The notes under the pieces are model-generated. The model was not told where the DNA came from and did no database searches. It was given only the letters and a program-made list of their open reading frames with translations. Positions 48,181-56,434 of a stretch of 64,000 nucleotides of DNA are shown here, one piece after another. How positions within the stretch are numbered: the stretch's first letter is position 1; each line of letters begins with the position of its first letter. The stretch lies in NCBI RefSeq assembly GCF_022410515.1, contig NZ_JACSDI010000001.1, positions 1,116,001-1,180,000 on the forward strand, read 5' to 3'. The DNA is from Shewanella cutis (lineage in GTDB: Bacteria > Pseudomonadota > Gammaproteobacteria > Enterobacterales > Shewanellaceae). The translations under genes were made by a program, and so were the position numbers.

Positions 48181-48753
48181 GAAATATCCCGTTACTGGTC
48201 AGTTCAGATTAAATGTTAACATATTTGGAATGATTGACCAAAGCATGTAACATGAGAACAAATTTTGACTTGAGTCAAAATATTGTCAGCCGTCATTAAG
48301 TATTAGTGTGTGATTATGTTAGGCTGCAATCTAAACTCTAACAAATGCCGATTTATGAAGCTGTTAGAATTAATTAGGGATGCTGATAACACCCATATCA
48401 GCATCTATTTTGAACAAAATGCATCTCTGGCAACTCCGCTTACCTACAGCATGTATATCTGTGCATGATAGAGGATCGATACTGTAGGCATCTTTTGATG
48501 GATTAAGCATATAGATATTCGCAAGATCGACGTATTTTTTGCGATAAATAATAAAATTGACTTAGCTATCCAAGATTTTAATCGCATTCAGCCCTTAGAA
48601 TTTAACGGAAAGATAATTAAATTAGCTAATAAAATCTATAAGTTACATTTAGATGATATAAATCAAACTTGCCCGAAGCACATAATTCGTCATTCAAACA
48701 TTCAGAATTAGTGTTATCTTCAATAAATGGGCAAATAAGGATCAGTAGTCAGC
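48181..48753. other. Gene-free 573-bp region between the crotonase and response-regulator genes
   Basis: It is AT-rich with no credible ORF. It holds a perfect palindrome ATTTTGACT-TG-AGTCAAAAT (48262-48281), a short CATGT-A-ACATG palindrome (48244-48254), a perfect 10-bp stem GATGCTGATA/TATCAGCATC (48379-48405) followed by TATTTT on the plus strand, and an FNR-like box at 48653-48666. Either a regulatory region for both divergent genes or a small RNA may be present. Confidence 0.5.
48653..48666. promoter_or_regulatory. FNR/EtrA-like box (ATGATATAAATCAA)
   Basis: One mismatch from TTGATNNNNATCAA and identical in its last 13 bases to the exact box at 32898. It lies 87 bases before the response-regulator start. 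Confidence 0.4.
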
Positions 48754-49749
48754 ATGACAATCTCTGTACTCATCTGTGACGATTCCGCCATGGCGCGCAA
48801 ACAAATGGCTCGCACCCTTCCCAAAGAATGGGATGTCGAGATAACCTACGCGACCAATGGTGCCGAAGGATTAGATGCCATTCGCGCAGGTAAAGGCGAA
48901 GTGGTCTTCCTCGATCTCAACATGCCCGTAATGGATGGTTATGAAGTACTACAAACCGTTCAACAAAACGATCTCCCCGCCCTTATCATTGTAGTGTCGG
49001 GTGATATACAGATAAAAGCTCACGAACGAGTTAAGGCATTGGGTGCATTGGACTTTATCCAAAAACCCGTCAGTGCTGACGCCATCAGTAATATCCTCCA
49101 AGAGTACGGCATTCTCACCCTAACGCAGAAAGATCAGGTTGAAGACACACCTATGATCAAAGTCGATATGCGGGATGCCTGCCAAGAGATCGCCAACGTT
49201 GCCATGGGGCGAGCTGCCGATTTGCTCGCCAAATTACTCGATGTATTCGTCCTCTTGCCTATCCCAAATGTCAATGTGCTAGAAGTCAGCGAGCTGACAA
49301 TGGCACTGAAAGCAACTGAGGAAAGCTCAACAGTTTCAGCACTGTGCCAAGGGTTTATTGGTGCTGGCGTTGCGGGGGAAGCGCTCTTACTATTCCATGA
49401 TTCAAGCTTCCAAGATATGGCTAAACTCATGGGCGTTGCAAATCCAGAGGATAAGCAAACCGAGATTGAAGTACTGATAGACACCGGAAACGTATTAATC
49501 GGTGCATTCCTGAATGGGATATCAGAGCAACTCGATATGAAATTCAGCCAAGCCCATCCTGTGGTGTTAGGCCGTCACTGCACAGTGAATGATCTTATCC
49601 ATGATAATTCGGAAAAATGGCACAGAACATTAGCCATGGAAATAAACTATCGTATTGAAAATCATAATATTCAATGCGATTTATTATTGTTATTTACCGA
49701 AGACTCTATTCCGACACTGAGCTATAAACTCGGTTATTTACTCGATTAA
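48754..49749 (+). CDS. Response regulator with CheC/CheX-like phosphatase domain
   Basis: The 331-residue protein has an N-terminal receiver domain with phospho-acceptor Asp54 in VVFLDLNMPVMDG and Lys in FIQKPVS, then a CheC-like domain with two copies of the active-site helix (EIANVAMGRAADLLAKLL and LIDTGNVLIGAFLNGI). CheC-family domains dephosphorylate CheY-P. So the protein probably couples receiver phosphorylation to phosphatase activity on a CheY-like partner. It is 18 bases before the PAS-GGDEF gene, and is likely cotranscribed with it. Confidence 0.9.
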   Translation: MTISVLICDDSAMARKQMARTLPKEWDVEITYATNGAEGLDAIRAGKGEVVFLDLNMPVMDGYEVLQTVQQNDLPALIIVVSGDIQIKAHERVKALGALDFIQKPVSADAISNILQEYGILTLTQKDQVEDTPMIKVDMRDACQEIANVAMGRAADLLAKLLDVFVLLPIPNVNVLEVSELTMALKATEESSTVSALCQGFIGAGVAGEALLLFHDSSFQDMAKLMGVANPEDKQTEIEVLIDTGNVLIGAFLNGISEQLDMKFSQAHPVVLGRHCTVNDLIHDNSEKWHRTLAMEINYRIENHNIQCDLLLLFTEDSIPTLSYKLGYLLD

Positions 49750-49767
49750 TCAGTTGGACTTTACCTT

Positions 49768-50742
49768 ATGTCAAACGATCAAAGCGCAATGAACGAACTC
49801 CATTGGCTTATCGATATGGTACAAACCATAGAAGTGGGTCTCGTGGTATTAGATCGCGATTATAATATCCAACTGTGGAACGGCTTTATGGAAAACCATA
49901 GCGGCGTCTCGCCCAATTCCATTAAAGGTCAAAACCTGTTTAGCCGCTTCCCTGATTTGCCAGCCACTTGGTTGAAACAAAAAATGGAATCGGTTTTTAT
50001 GCTTAAAAATCGAGCTTTCATTAGCTGGGAACAAAGACCTTACGTTTTTCAATTTAAAAACTACCGCCCTATCACTGGGCGCGCCGATTTTATGTACCAA
50101 AATGTGACCTTGTTACCACTGGCCTCATTAACCGGTAAAATCACCCATATCAGTGTGATTGTTTATGATGTCACTGATATCGCGGTAAATAAGTTGCAGC
50201 TCAAGGCCGCCAACGAGCAGTTAGAGCGCCTCAGTCAGACCGATGGATTGACGCAACTGCATAATCGTCGCCATTGGCAACAATGCTTGGAGCATGAGTA
50301 TGATCTCTATGCCCGCTATTCGGGGATAGCGAGCTTGGTGATGATCGATATCGATCATTTCAAAAATATCAATGACACCTACGGCCACCTCGCAGGTGAT
50401 AAGGTGATCCAGCATATCGCTCATATCTTGAGCCATTCCTTACGGGAAACAGACTGCGCAGGTCGTTATGGCGGTGAAGAGTTTGCAGTAGTCATGCCCA
50501 GTACCTGCGGCGCCGATGCCTTAAACTTTACCGAACGTTTGAGGGAAAAAATTGCAAGTTCAACCGTCGTTTACGAGGGACTAAAGATAAAAGTGACCGT
50601 CAGCCTTGGTGTGTGTGAACTAGGCAAACACATCAGCAGTAGCTCAAGCTGGATTTCCTGCTCAGACAAAGCTCTGTACGAGGCGAAACAAAAGGGTCGA
50701 AACTGTACCGTCCTGCATTGCGCACCAACCTCTGCAGAATAA
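49768..50742 (+). CDS. PAS-domain diguanylate cyclase
   Basis: The 324-residue protein has a PAS domain (about residues 15-135, no membrane segment) and a GGDEF domain with active site GGEEF (235-239), which is a functional variant, and an I-site RETD (226-229) five residues upstream that permits product inhibition. It makes c-di-GMP from GTP in the cytoplasm. The adjoining REC-CheC gene suggests it is part of a signalling module, and the strong shared terminator follows it. Confidence 0.93.
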   Translation: MSNDQSAMNELHWLIDMVQTIEVGLVVLDRDYNIQLWNGFMENHSGVSPNSIKGQNLFSRFPDLPATWLKQKMESVFMLKNRAFISWEQRPYVFQFKNYRPITGRADFMYQNVTLLPLASLTGKITHISVIVYDVTDIAVNKLQLKAANEQLERLSQTDGLTQLHNRRHWQQCLEHEYDLYARYSGIASLVMIDIDHFKNINDTYGHLAGDKVIQHIAHILSHSLRETDCAGRYGGEEFAVVMPSTCGADALNFTERLREKIASSTVVYEGLKIKVTVSLGVCELGKHISSSSSWISCSDKALYEAKQKGRNCTVLHCAPTSAE

Positions 50743-50781
50743 AGCAAAAAGCCCATCAATGATGGGCTTTTTGCTTTATTC
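50737..50781. terminator. Bidirectional Rho-independent terminator
   Basis: A perfect 21-bp stem with a three-base loop (core AAAAAGCCCATC/GATGGGCTTTTT) lies between the plus-strand GGDEF gene and the minus-strand rraB gene. It overlaps the last bases of the GGDEF coding region. Confidence 0.9.
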
Positions 50782-50798
50782 GAATCAATGACAACGCA

Positions 50799-51203
50799 TT
50801 AATGTGGGAAGCCGTCGTCTTGTTCGTCGTCTTCTTCATCGTCGATTTCATCGCCAACAAAGTAGGTTCCCCAGCCGTCGTAATCCACTTTTTGCTTGGC
50901 CGCGAGTTGCAATAACTGCTCGGTGGCTTTATCTAATAATGGAACTTCTAATTTGTGGTAAGCAATCGCGTCGAAACAGAAAATCACCGAACCATCTTCC
51001 AATTCCATTTCTTCGGCATCATTGACTTCAAATCCAAGTTTGAATGCATCAACCGCTGCCTTCTCTAAGCGCTCAAAATTGCTCGATGAAAAATGGTGTT
51101 CAATGGTGTATTCAGCATCAGGCTCTGAGCCATCGTCGAGCAGGGCTTGCACTATGTCGCGATTCTCGGCGAATTGGGCTTTTAACTGACTTTCAATAGA
51201 CAT
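50799..51203 (-). CDS. rraB: Regulator of ribonuclease E activity B
   Basis: The 134-residue acidic protein has the RraB sequence ([39 protein letters not shown], then [10 protein letters not shown]) and a strongly acidic C-terminal tail ([13 protein letters not shown]). It binds RNase E and inhibits or redirects RNA cleavage. It is a single gene with its own ribosome site. Confidence 0.94.
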   Translation of the reverse strand: MSIESQLKAQFAENRDIVQALLDDGSEPDAEYTIEHHFSSSNFERLEKAAVDAFKLGFEVNDAEEMELEDGSVIFCFDAIAYHKLEVPLLDKATEQLLQLAAKQKVDYDGWGTYFVGDEIDDEEDDEQDDGFPH

Positions 51204-51245
51204 GGAGTGTCTCCGTTAAGATAAAACTGGCTCAAATTGGCGTTA

Positions 51246-51989
51246 TTATACGTCATCAGCTGGGATAGTTTTACCCATTAATGTTGCCGCTTCGCGATTT
51301 ATCTCGTTAAATTTTGCAGACATAATATCGTGCACCTGTGCAGAAAAGGCTTTCGCATCAGCTTTATCTAAACCTTCAGTCGGGATCGGCGCCATCATCT
51401 CGATAATTACTACTCCATTATCCCAGCGGTTCAAATTGATATGGCTTTGACATGAAGTCAACACAGGTACGACTGGCACGCCTGCGGCAATCGCGGTGTG
51501 AAAAGCCCCTGCTTTGAAGGGTAACAGCCCACGTCCCCGAGAACGGGTACCCTCTGGGAAAATCCACACAGAAAGACGATTCTGCTTAATTTTTTCAGCC
51601 GTTTTCGCCATGGTATCAAAAGCGCTATTGCGATTTTTTCTATCGATAAGAATATTGCCCGATAACCAATAGATCTGGCCAAACAAGGGGATCCACACTA
51701 AGCTCTTTTTCCCTAAACTCACCGTGCCTTTAGGTACTGCTTTAGTATGAGTGAACAGATCGAAGTTATTTTGATGATTACCTAGGAAAATGTAGGGGCC
51801 ATCCTGCACCTCTTTAGGCCGACGAACTATAACTTTAAGCCCTAAAATCGGGGCTGCGGATGAAAAGATCTTGGCGAACATATGTACATTGTCACGGTGA
51901 CGAGGTCGTAATAAGCACACCAGACCACCAAAAATAAATGCAAGTAACAATGACACCGCCAACAACACAGATCTGACAATTAATAGCAC
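51246..51989 (-). CDS. plsC: 1-acyl-sn-glycerol-3-phosphate acyltransferase
   Basis: The product has an N-terminal hydrophobic segment, the HX4D motif NHQNNFD (His72, Asp77 with the start chosen here), FPEGTRSRGRG and VPVVPV. It makes phosphatidic acid at the inner membrane. I chose the GTG at 51989, where TTGGAG lies before it and the numbering of the HX4D motif then nearly equals E. coli PlsC (73, 78); the frame extends 13 codons further. The length is 247 residues. Confidence 0.94.
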   Translation of the reverse strand: MLLIVRSVLLAVSLLLAFIFGGLVCLLRPRHRDNVHMFAKIFSSAAPILGLKVIVRRPKEVQDGPYIFLGNHQNNFDLFTHTKAVPKGTVSLGKKSLVWIPLFGQIYWLSGNILIDRKNRNSAFDTMAKTAEKIKQNRLSVWIFPEGTRSRGRGLLPFKAGAFHTAIAAGVPVVPVLTSCQSHINLNRWDNGVVIIEMMAPIPTEGLDKADAKAFSAQVHDIMSAKFNEINREAATLMGKTIPADDV

Positions 51990-52090
51990 GACATACTCCA
52001 AGGGTGAAAGTGGCGACAGTATAGCCACCCATCCTTAGGGACTCAATATATTGTTTACATCTGTAAGCTGAGTTGCTAACAATCCAAACA

Positions 52091-52134
52091 AAAGCCCATC
52101 GATACTCTCGCAATCAAGCGTATCGATGGGCTTT
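52091..52134 (-). terminator. Rho-independent terminator of the zinc-uptake operon
   Basis: The perfect 15-bp stem AAAGCCCATCGATAC/GTATCGATGGGCTTT with a 14-base loop is followed on the minus strand by TTGTTTGG. It lies 37 bases past znuB. Confidence 0.85.
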
Positions 52135-52171
52135 AAAATCAATATCTAAGCATAAAACCTGTGCTAAAGAC

Positions 52172-52951
52172 CTAGCTTTGGCTATGGCTCACCCTTGCCG
52201 CTTTACTTAAGCCTAAACGGAATACCAGCGCACTAATGGCTAATGTCGCGACAATCGCCGCTCCACTAGGCAAATCCATGGTTGCCGATAATACGAGTCC
52301 GAGCAAGTAGCCCATCAAGCCTACAAGATAAGCGTAAAACAAGCCGTTTTTACCTTGGTACTTGTTTAGGGCAAGTGCTGGCAGAATCAATGTACTAAAC
52401 ACTAAATAGACGCCCACCAACTCAACAGATAAGGTGATAACTAGGGCAAACAGGAGATAGAATCCCGCACCATTTAATATCTGTGGTCGTACAAAAATCA
52501 CCGCTAACACCAGAGCATACACCACTGTGGGTAACACTAATTGTGACCAACTAACCCAAAGGATCTGACCTGACATCAATTGCTTTAGCAACTCGGCACC
52601 ATGGGGATCGTTTGCCAACAATAGCATGGCAGCCACGGCCGATAGCACGTAAAAGCAGCCTATCATGGCTTCTAACTCACCCGCCATTCGCTTAGATAAC
52701 CAAGCGATAAATCCGGCCCCTGCAAGGGCAAATAAGGCTGGCATCAACACATGAGAAAATGGCATCTCTTCTAATCTGTGATCCATATGCGCCACAATGG
52801 CTCCCAATGCCGCCACCTGAGCAATCGCTAAGTCGATAAAGATGATCCCACGCTTAAGCACTTGTTTACCTAGTACAATATGCGTAGATAACACCAAAAT
52901 CCCCGCTGCCAGCGCAGGCAGCAGGATCGACATCAGTTCTAGATCAAACAT
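52172..52951 (-). CDS. znuB: Zinc/manganese ABC transporter permease (ZnuB type)
   Basis: The 259-residue ABC-3-family protein has about eight membrane helices and the usual features DLAIAQVAALGA and LVFSTLILPALAL. It forms the inner-membrane channel. It follows the znuA-like gene by four bases. No ATP-binding gene precedes or follows it, which is unusual for this family; the ATPase must be encoded elsewhere. Zinc is the likely ion by context. Confidence 0.9.
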   Translation of the reverse strand: MFDLELMSILLPALAAGILVLSTHIVLGKQVLKRGIIFIDLAIAQVAALGAIVAHMDHRLEEMPFSHVLMPALFALAGAGFIAWLSKRMAGELEAMIGCFYVLSAVAAMLLLANDPHGAELLKQLMSGQILWVSWSQLVLPTVVYALVLAVIFVRPQILNGAGFYLLFALVITLSVELVGVYLVFSTLILPALALNKYQGKNGLFYAYLVGLMGYLLGLVLSATMDLPSGAAIVATLAISALVFRLGLSKAARVSHSQS

Positions 52952-52955
52952 AGGA

Positions 52956-53864
52956 CTATTTCACCCCATTTAAGAGGGAAATCGCACTGTCATAGAGGCT
53001 AAAGAGATCTTGACTATTATCATTTCCGCCGACAGACATAGGTAACATCACGACGGGAAGATTCGCCTTTTCACCCAACCACTTAGCACCACGCTCATCT
53101 TGATAAGAAGCCACCACTACAGCAAAAATATCACCTTGCTCGGCGCGGCTTAGCAAACTCGCCAAATGGCCACTGGTGGGTGCTAAACCAGGTTTAGGTT
53201 CAAGATCAGCCACTTGTTCTATACCCAACCAGTTAAATAGGTATCTAAAACTGGTGTGATAGGCGATCACTTTTTTACCTTTTAACGCTTTGGCTTGTTC
53301 TTCCCAACGGGGGATGGCTGCTTGCCAACGTGAGGTAAAGTCCGCTAATGACTTTTGATAATTAGCCGCTTCACTCGGATCCAACTGGCTCATCTTAGCA
53401 GTTAAGGCTTTAGCCACTGCTAACACCCGATTAGGATCGAAATGAATGTGTGGATTTCCCTTAGCATGCACATCACCCATACTGCGATCTACGCTCGCCA
53501 ATTTGTCTAAGGTATCGATTTGCTCGGCGGCAAAAAACAAGCCTTGCTCGGTCGAATGCACCTTAGCGTTAGCGGACTTCATCTGTAGCATAGGTAGCCA
53601 GCCGATTTCTAAATCGGCACCCGCACAGACCACCAGATCCGCTTGACGCATTTTCGCGATCAAGCTTGGGCGGGCCTGCACTTGATGCGGATCTTGTAAG
53701 GCCGTAGTGGCTGAATAAATGCTGGCGTTAGGTGCTAACTCTTTTACCAATGCAGCATATTCAGGCTCGCAGGCAAACACATTGAGCTCAGCGTGAGCAA
53801 AACCTGAACAAGCAAACGACAGAACCGCAGCGGTCACTTTTATAACATTAGAATTGATGCGCAC
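52956..53864 (-). CDS. znuA: Periplasmic zinc-binding protein (ZnuA-like)
   Basis: The product has a signal peptide (RINSNVIKVTAAVLSFACSGFAHA), and cluster A-I metal-binding protein features: DPHQVQARPS (first His), NPHIHFD (second) and AYHTSFRYLFNWLGI (third), with an acidic YQDERGAKWL. It lacks the long His-rich loop of E. coli ZnuA. The start is the GTG at 53864, overlapping the previous gene by 17 bases; the frame is open for 20 codons more. It is translationally coupled to the outer-membrane gene. Confidence 0.88.
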   Translation of the reverse strand: MRINSNVIKVTAAVLSFACSGFAHAELNVFACEPEYAALVKELAPNASIYSATTALQDPHQVQARPSLIAKMRQADLVVCAGADLEIGWLPMLQMKSANAKVHSTEQGLFFAAEQIDTLDKLASVDRSMGDVHAKGNPHIHFDPNRVLAVAKALTAKMSQLDPSEAANYQKSLADFTSRWQAAIPRWEEQAKALKGKKVIAYHTSFRYLFNWLGIEQVADLEPKPGLAPTSGHLASLLSRAEQGDIFAVVVASYQDERGAKWLGEKANLPVVMLPMSVGGNDNSQDLFSLYDSAISLLNGVK

Positions 53865-55029
53865 CGTGAGCCCCCAGAGACATAATGTATTGAATAGTGA
53901 AAACATTGTCGTCTTCGATTCCATCGAAGTTAGTACCCTTCTGATTGGTGTACTGGAAACGAACCGTCGAGAAATGGCTCGAGTGCCACGCTAGACTCAC
54001 CTCAGATTCCTTTAACTTCTGCCCATGGAAATGATCGCCATGGAGCTCTTGGGTATCGACTTCACCGTAACGCAAACCTGCGGACCAACTCGGTGTAAAT
54101 TGATATACACTGCTTAAATACCAACCTTGATGATAATCCTTGCTCGGGGCATCCTCAGGATGTAAATCCGCAGGCACAAAGTCTGTCACGCGGTAGTACT
54201 CGCCGGTCAAGGTGAGATTTTGGTATTTGTAGTTGCCATCAGGCGCCCATTTGTAAACAAAATCAACACTATAGGTATTTTTCCCTGTGTAAGATGCTGC
54301 ATGACTATGGTCATGCCCTTCCTCGGCAACTTCGTCAGTGTGCTCCTCACCTTCTTCATGGGCAGTTACTTGGCCGTTTTCGTTACGTAAGTAACTTAAT
54401 CCCGCCTGCCATGAACTATTATCACCAATATCGCCACCAATTTTTGAATATAAGGTGTACACACCCACGTTTTTAAACTCACGCTCACCGTCTTCATCAG
54501 CGGCCCGCATACTATCGCCCTTAAAGGCTTCCGCACCAATGGTCCAATACAAATCCGTTGGAGCCACAAAGTTTAAGCGCACACCGTCGTCAAAGTAGTG
54601 GCCACCGAAAAACGCTCTATAAGCAATTGGGCGATCGGTAAATGAATCCGTGTGTAAATGTTGGTTATTCAAATAACCAATGTCAGATAGAAAGCGCCCA
54701 CCACGGATGGAGAAACCCGCTGGCATCGCCATGGTTTGGATAAACGCTTCTTCAAGATTAAGCTCGGTTTCGCCGTCATGCATCTCAACAACTGCGGTTA
54801 ATTTGCCGTAAAACATATCGTCAATATTGGCGCTCATGGCAAGTTCAGTTTCACCTAAGCCAAACCCTTCAGCGGTTTCAGCCAATGGACGTTCAGCCGT
54901 TTGATAATAGCCATTAAGCACTGCGCTGATCGTCGGGTTAGTTAAACTTGAATCGGCCGCAAACACGGTCGGTAAAGCAAATGCGCACGCCAAAGCCACC
55001 AAAGAAATTCGGTTGTTAAAAACAGTCAT
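53848..55029 (-). CDS. Zinc-associated outer-membrane beta-barrel protein
   Basis: The 393-residue product has a signal peptide (to FAADSS), alternating strands typical of a porin-like barrel and ends in Phe (HQF), as barrel proteins recognised by BAM do. Its extracellular or periplasmic loops carry metal-binding stretches: HEEGEEHTDEVAEEGHDHSH and ELHGDHFHGQ. It is not a TonB-type receptor. I chose the ATG at 55029, with TTGGAG upstream. It is second in the operon, and would bring zinc across the outer membrane. Confidence 0.85.
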   Translation of the reverse strand: MTVFNNRISLVALACAFALPTVFAADSSLTNPTISAVLNGYYQTAERPLAETAEGFGLGETELAMSANIDDMFYGKLTAVVEMHDGETELNLEEAFIQTMAMPAGFSIRGGRFLSDIGYLNNQHLHTDSFTDRPIAYRAFFGGHYFDDGVRLNFVAPTDLYWTIGAEAFKGDSMRAADEDGEREFKNVGVYTLYSKIGGDIGDNSSWQAGLSYLRNENGQVTAHEEGEEHTDEVAEEGHDHSHAASYTGKNTYSVDFVYKWAPDGNYKYQNLTLTGEYYRVTDFVPADLHPEDAPSKDYHQGWYLSSVYQFTPSWSAGLRYGEVDTQELHGDHFHGQKLKESEVSLAWHSSHFSTVRFQYTNQKGTNFDGIEDDNVFTIQYIMSLGAHGAHQF

Positions 55030-55109
55030 GATATCTCCAAAATACAACTAGCTCTCGATGAAAAATAAAGTCATCAAGAAATACAATAAGTTAAAATGTA
55101 AAAGTTGAC

Positions 55110-55400
55110 TTAGAGTTGTGCAGGAGGAGCGCGGCTAAGGTAAACACTAACGTGTTTAACCAAGATTACAGGTAAGGGAAAGTCGCAAACATCAAACCGC
55201 TGTATCGCTAAGTTGAGCGTAAGCGGATGGGTTAACAGAATTTTATTAAGCTGGTGTTGATGGAAGCAGAGAGTACAGTGCGTCTTTGCCCCATCATCAA
55301 GGTGAGTCACACTATGGGCTGAGGCAGCAAGAGACAGCAATACCAATACGGCTGCAAGCCATATCGAAATTGTGCGTCTTATGTGACTATGCAGTCTCAC
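55110..55400 (-). CDS. Small exported metal-binding protein, first gene of the zinc operon
   Basis: The 96-residue product has a signal or anchor segment (SIWLAAVLVLLSLAASA) and a cluster of likely metal ligands: His29, His33, His41, Cys42, Cys45, His47, His49 in HSVTHLDDGAKTHCTLCFHQH. I recall similar small proteins annotated as zinc chaperones of ABC uptake systems in Shewanella, but this is from memory. It starts with GTG after a GAGG ribosome site and is 80 bases before the outer-membrane gene. Confidence 0.65.
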   Translation of the reverse strand: MRLHSHIRRTISIWLAAVLVLLSLAASAHSVTHLDDGAKTHCTLCFHQHQLNKILLTHPLTLNLAIQRFDVCDFPLPVILVKHVSVYLSRAPPAQL

Positions 55401-55464
55401 TCAGTCGTCCTCAGCGTTGAAAATGGCACAAGTTTAAGTCAGTCCACTAGTAAGTTGCAATAAG

Positions 55465-55487
55465 GTAATGCCTTAGCAAGGCGTTAC
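55465..55487. promoter_or_regulatory. Palindrome before the zinc operon, Zur-operator candidate
   Basis: The arms GTAATGCCTT and AAGGCGTTAC around AGC form an inverted repeat with one mismatch. The outer GTAATG/CGTTAC resemble the ends of the gammaproteobacterial Zur box, while the interior differs. It is 65 bases before the first operon gene. Confidence 0.4.
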
Positions 55488-55532
55488 AAGATATTTACTA
55501 TTGCAACGCTCTTCGGACAGTTTGTACCTTTA

Positions 55533-55549
55533 AATGTAGGCTCTACATT
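55533..55549. promoter_or_regulatory. Perfect 7-bp inverted repeat, operator candidate
   Basis: AATGTAG-GCT-CTACATT is a perfect palindrome in the divergent region. It lies 107 bases before the small plus-strand membrane protein and 133 before the zinc operon. Confidence 0.3.
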
Positions 55550-55655
55550 CCAAAATGAGTTATTTAAGATTAGCTTAAGTCAGTAAAACTATGATATGCA
55601 CAGTGTTATCCAAGCCAAATATTTAATCTATTCAATCCAGCAAAAGGCAACCAAA

Positions 55656-55781
55656 ATGCTAGCATTCTTTCGTGAAAACTTTGGATTAATCTTAGGGATA
55701 GTGATTTTCGGCGCAGTAGTTTTGGGCGGTATATATTACGTTGAGCACTCATTAGAGAGCCAAGAACAGGTCATTCAGTAA
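55656..55781 (+). CDS. Small single-pass membrane protein
   Basis: The 41-residue product is one hydrophobic helix (LILGIVIFGAVVLGGIYYV) with a polar C-terminus. The ATG at 55656 has AAGG nine bases before it; the frame is open for 20 codons further upstream. It is divergent from the zinc operon. I do not recognise it, and a real gene is only moderately likely. Confidence 0.45.
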   Translation: MLAFFRENFGLILGIVIFGAVVLGGIYYVEHSLESQEQVIQ

Positions 55782-55883
55782 CACGAGCCCTTGTATAAAC
55801 ATGTTGAGCCTAGAATGGTTAAAATCACCAAGGTTCAAACCAATGTGGCTCGACATGCCTTACAACCTCACAATCTCTTTCCA

Positions 55884-56213
55884 TTAGCGATACTTTTGCC
55901 TTTGATCGCTATCATCCACCTTCTCTGGCGCTTCAATCGTCTGTAGCTGATCCATAAAATGGCTTACCAGTAACAAGATCACACAAAAGATCATCACTGG
56001 GATCAAAAAATGTCGCGTTGAGGCATCGAAATAACTGTATAGCCCGGTTAGCACACTCGCATAAAAGCCAAATAATTTTAACTTCAATAATTTAGGACTG
56101 TGACCTAGCCAAGCAAAACAATGGGGACATTGCACTTGCGCGTGAAAACCTTTTCCGCGCTGTTGGGTAATTTCAGCAATTTTAATCGACTGGTGGCAAT
56201 GGGAGCACAGCAT
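55884..56213 (-). CDS. Hypothetical membrane protein with zinc-ribbon N-terminus
   Basis: The 109-residue product has a zinc-ribbon-like pair CSHC near residues 3-6 and CPHC near 29-32 and two membrane segments (LFGFYASVLTGLYSYF and FLIPVMIFCVILLLVSHF), with a polar tail. I do not recognise the family. It stands alone before the MscS-type gene, on the opposite strand. Confidence 0.65.
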   Translation of the reverse strand: MLCSHCHQSIKIAEITQQRGKGFHAQVQCPHCFAWLGHSPKLLKLKLFGFYASVLTGLYSYFDASTRHFLIPVMIFCVILLLVSHFMDQLQTIEAPEKVDDSDQRQKYR

Positions 56214-56434
56214 TTCAAGTACATTCCTAACTATGGGGCGCTAAGTCTATCAGATCCAAATCTCATTCAGTCGAACTAATTAGCCCTGCGGTTTAAAAAT
56301 CTGAGTCTATGGCCTAAAGCTGCAAACTAGCACACAAACTTTAAACTTAAATGGATTATTATACGATTGATATTTTACAGGGTTTAGCTCGGCTCCTATC
56401 ATATAACTACCTCTTTTAATTGAAGGTAATGCCT

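Noticed and set aside
51989..52028. Upstream extension of plsC by 13 codons
   Set aside because: The motif numbering and the ribosome site both favour the GTG at 51989.
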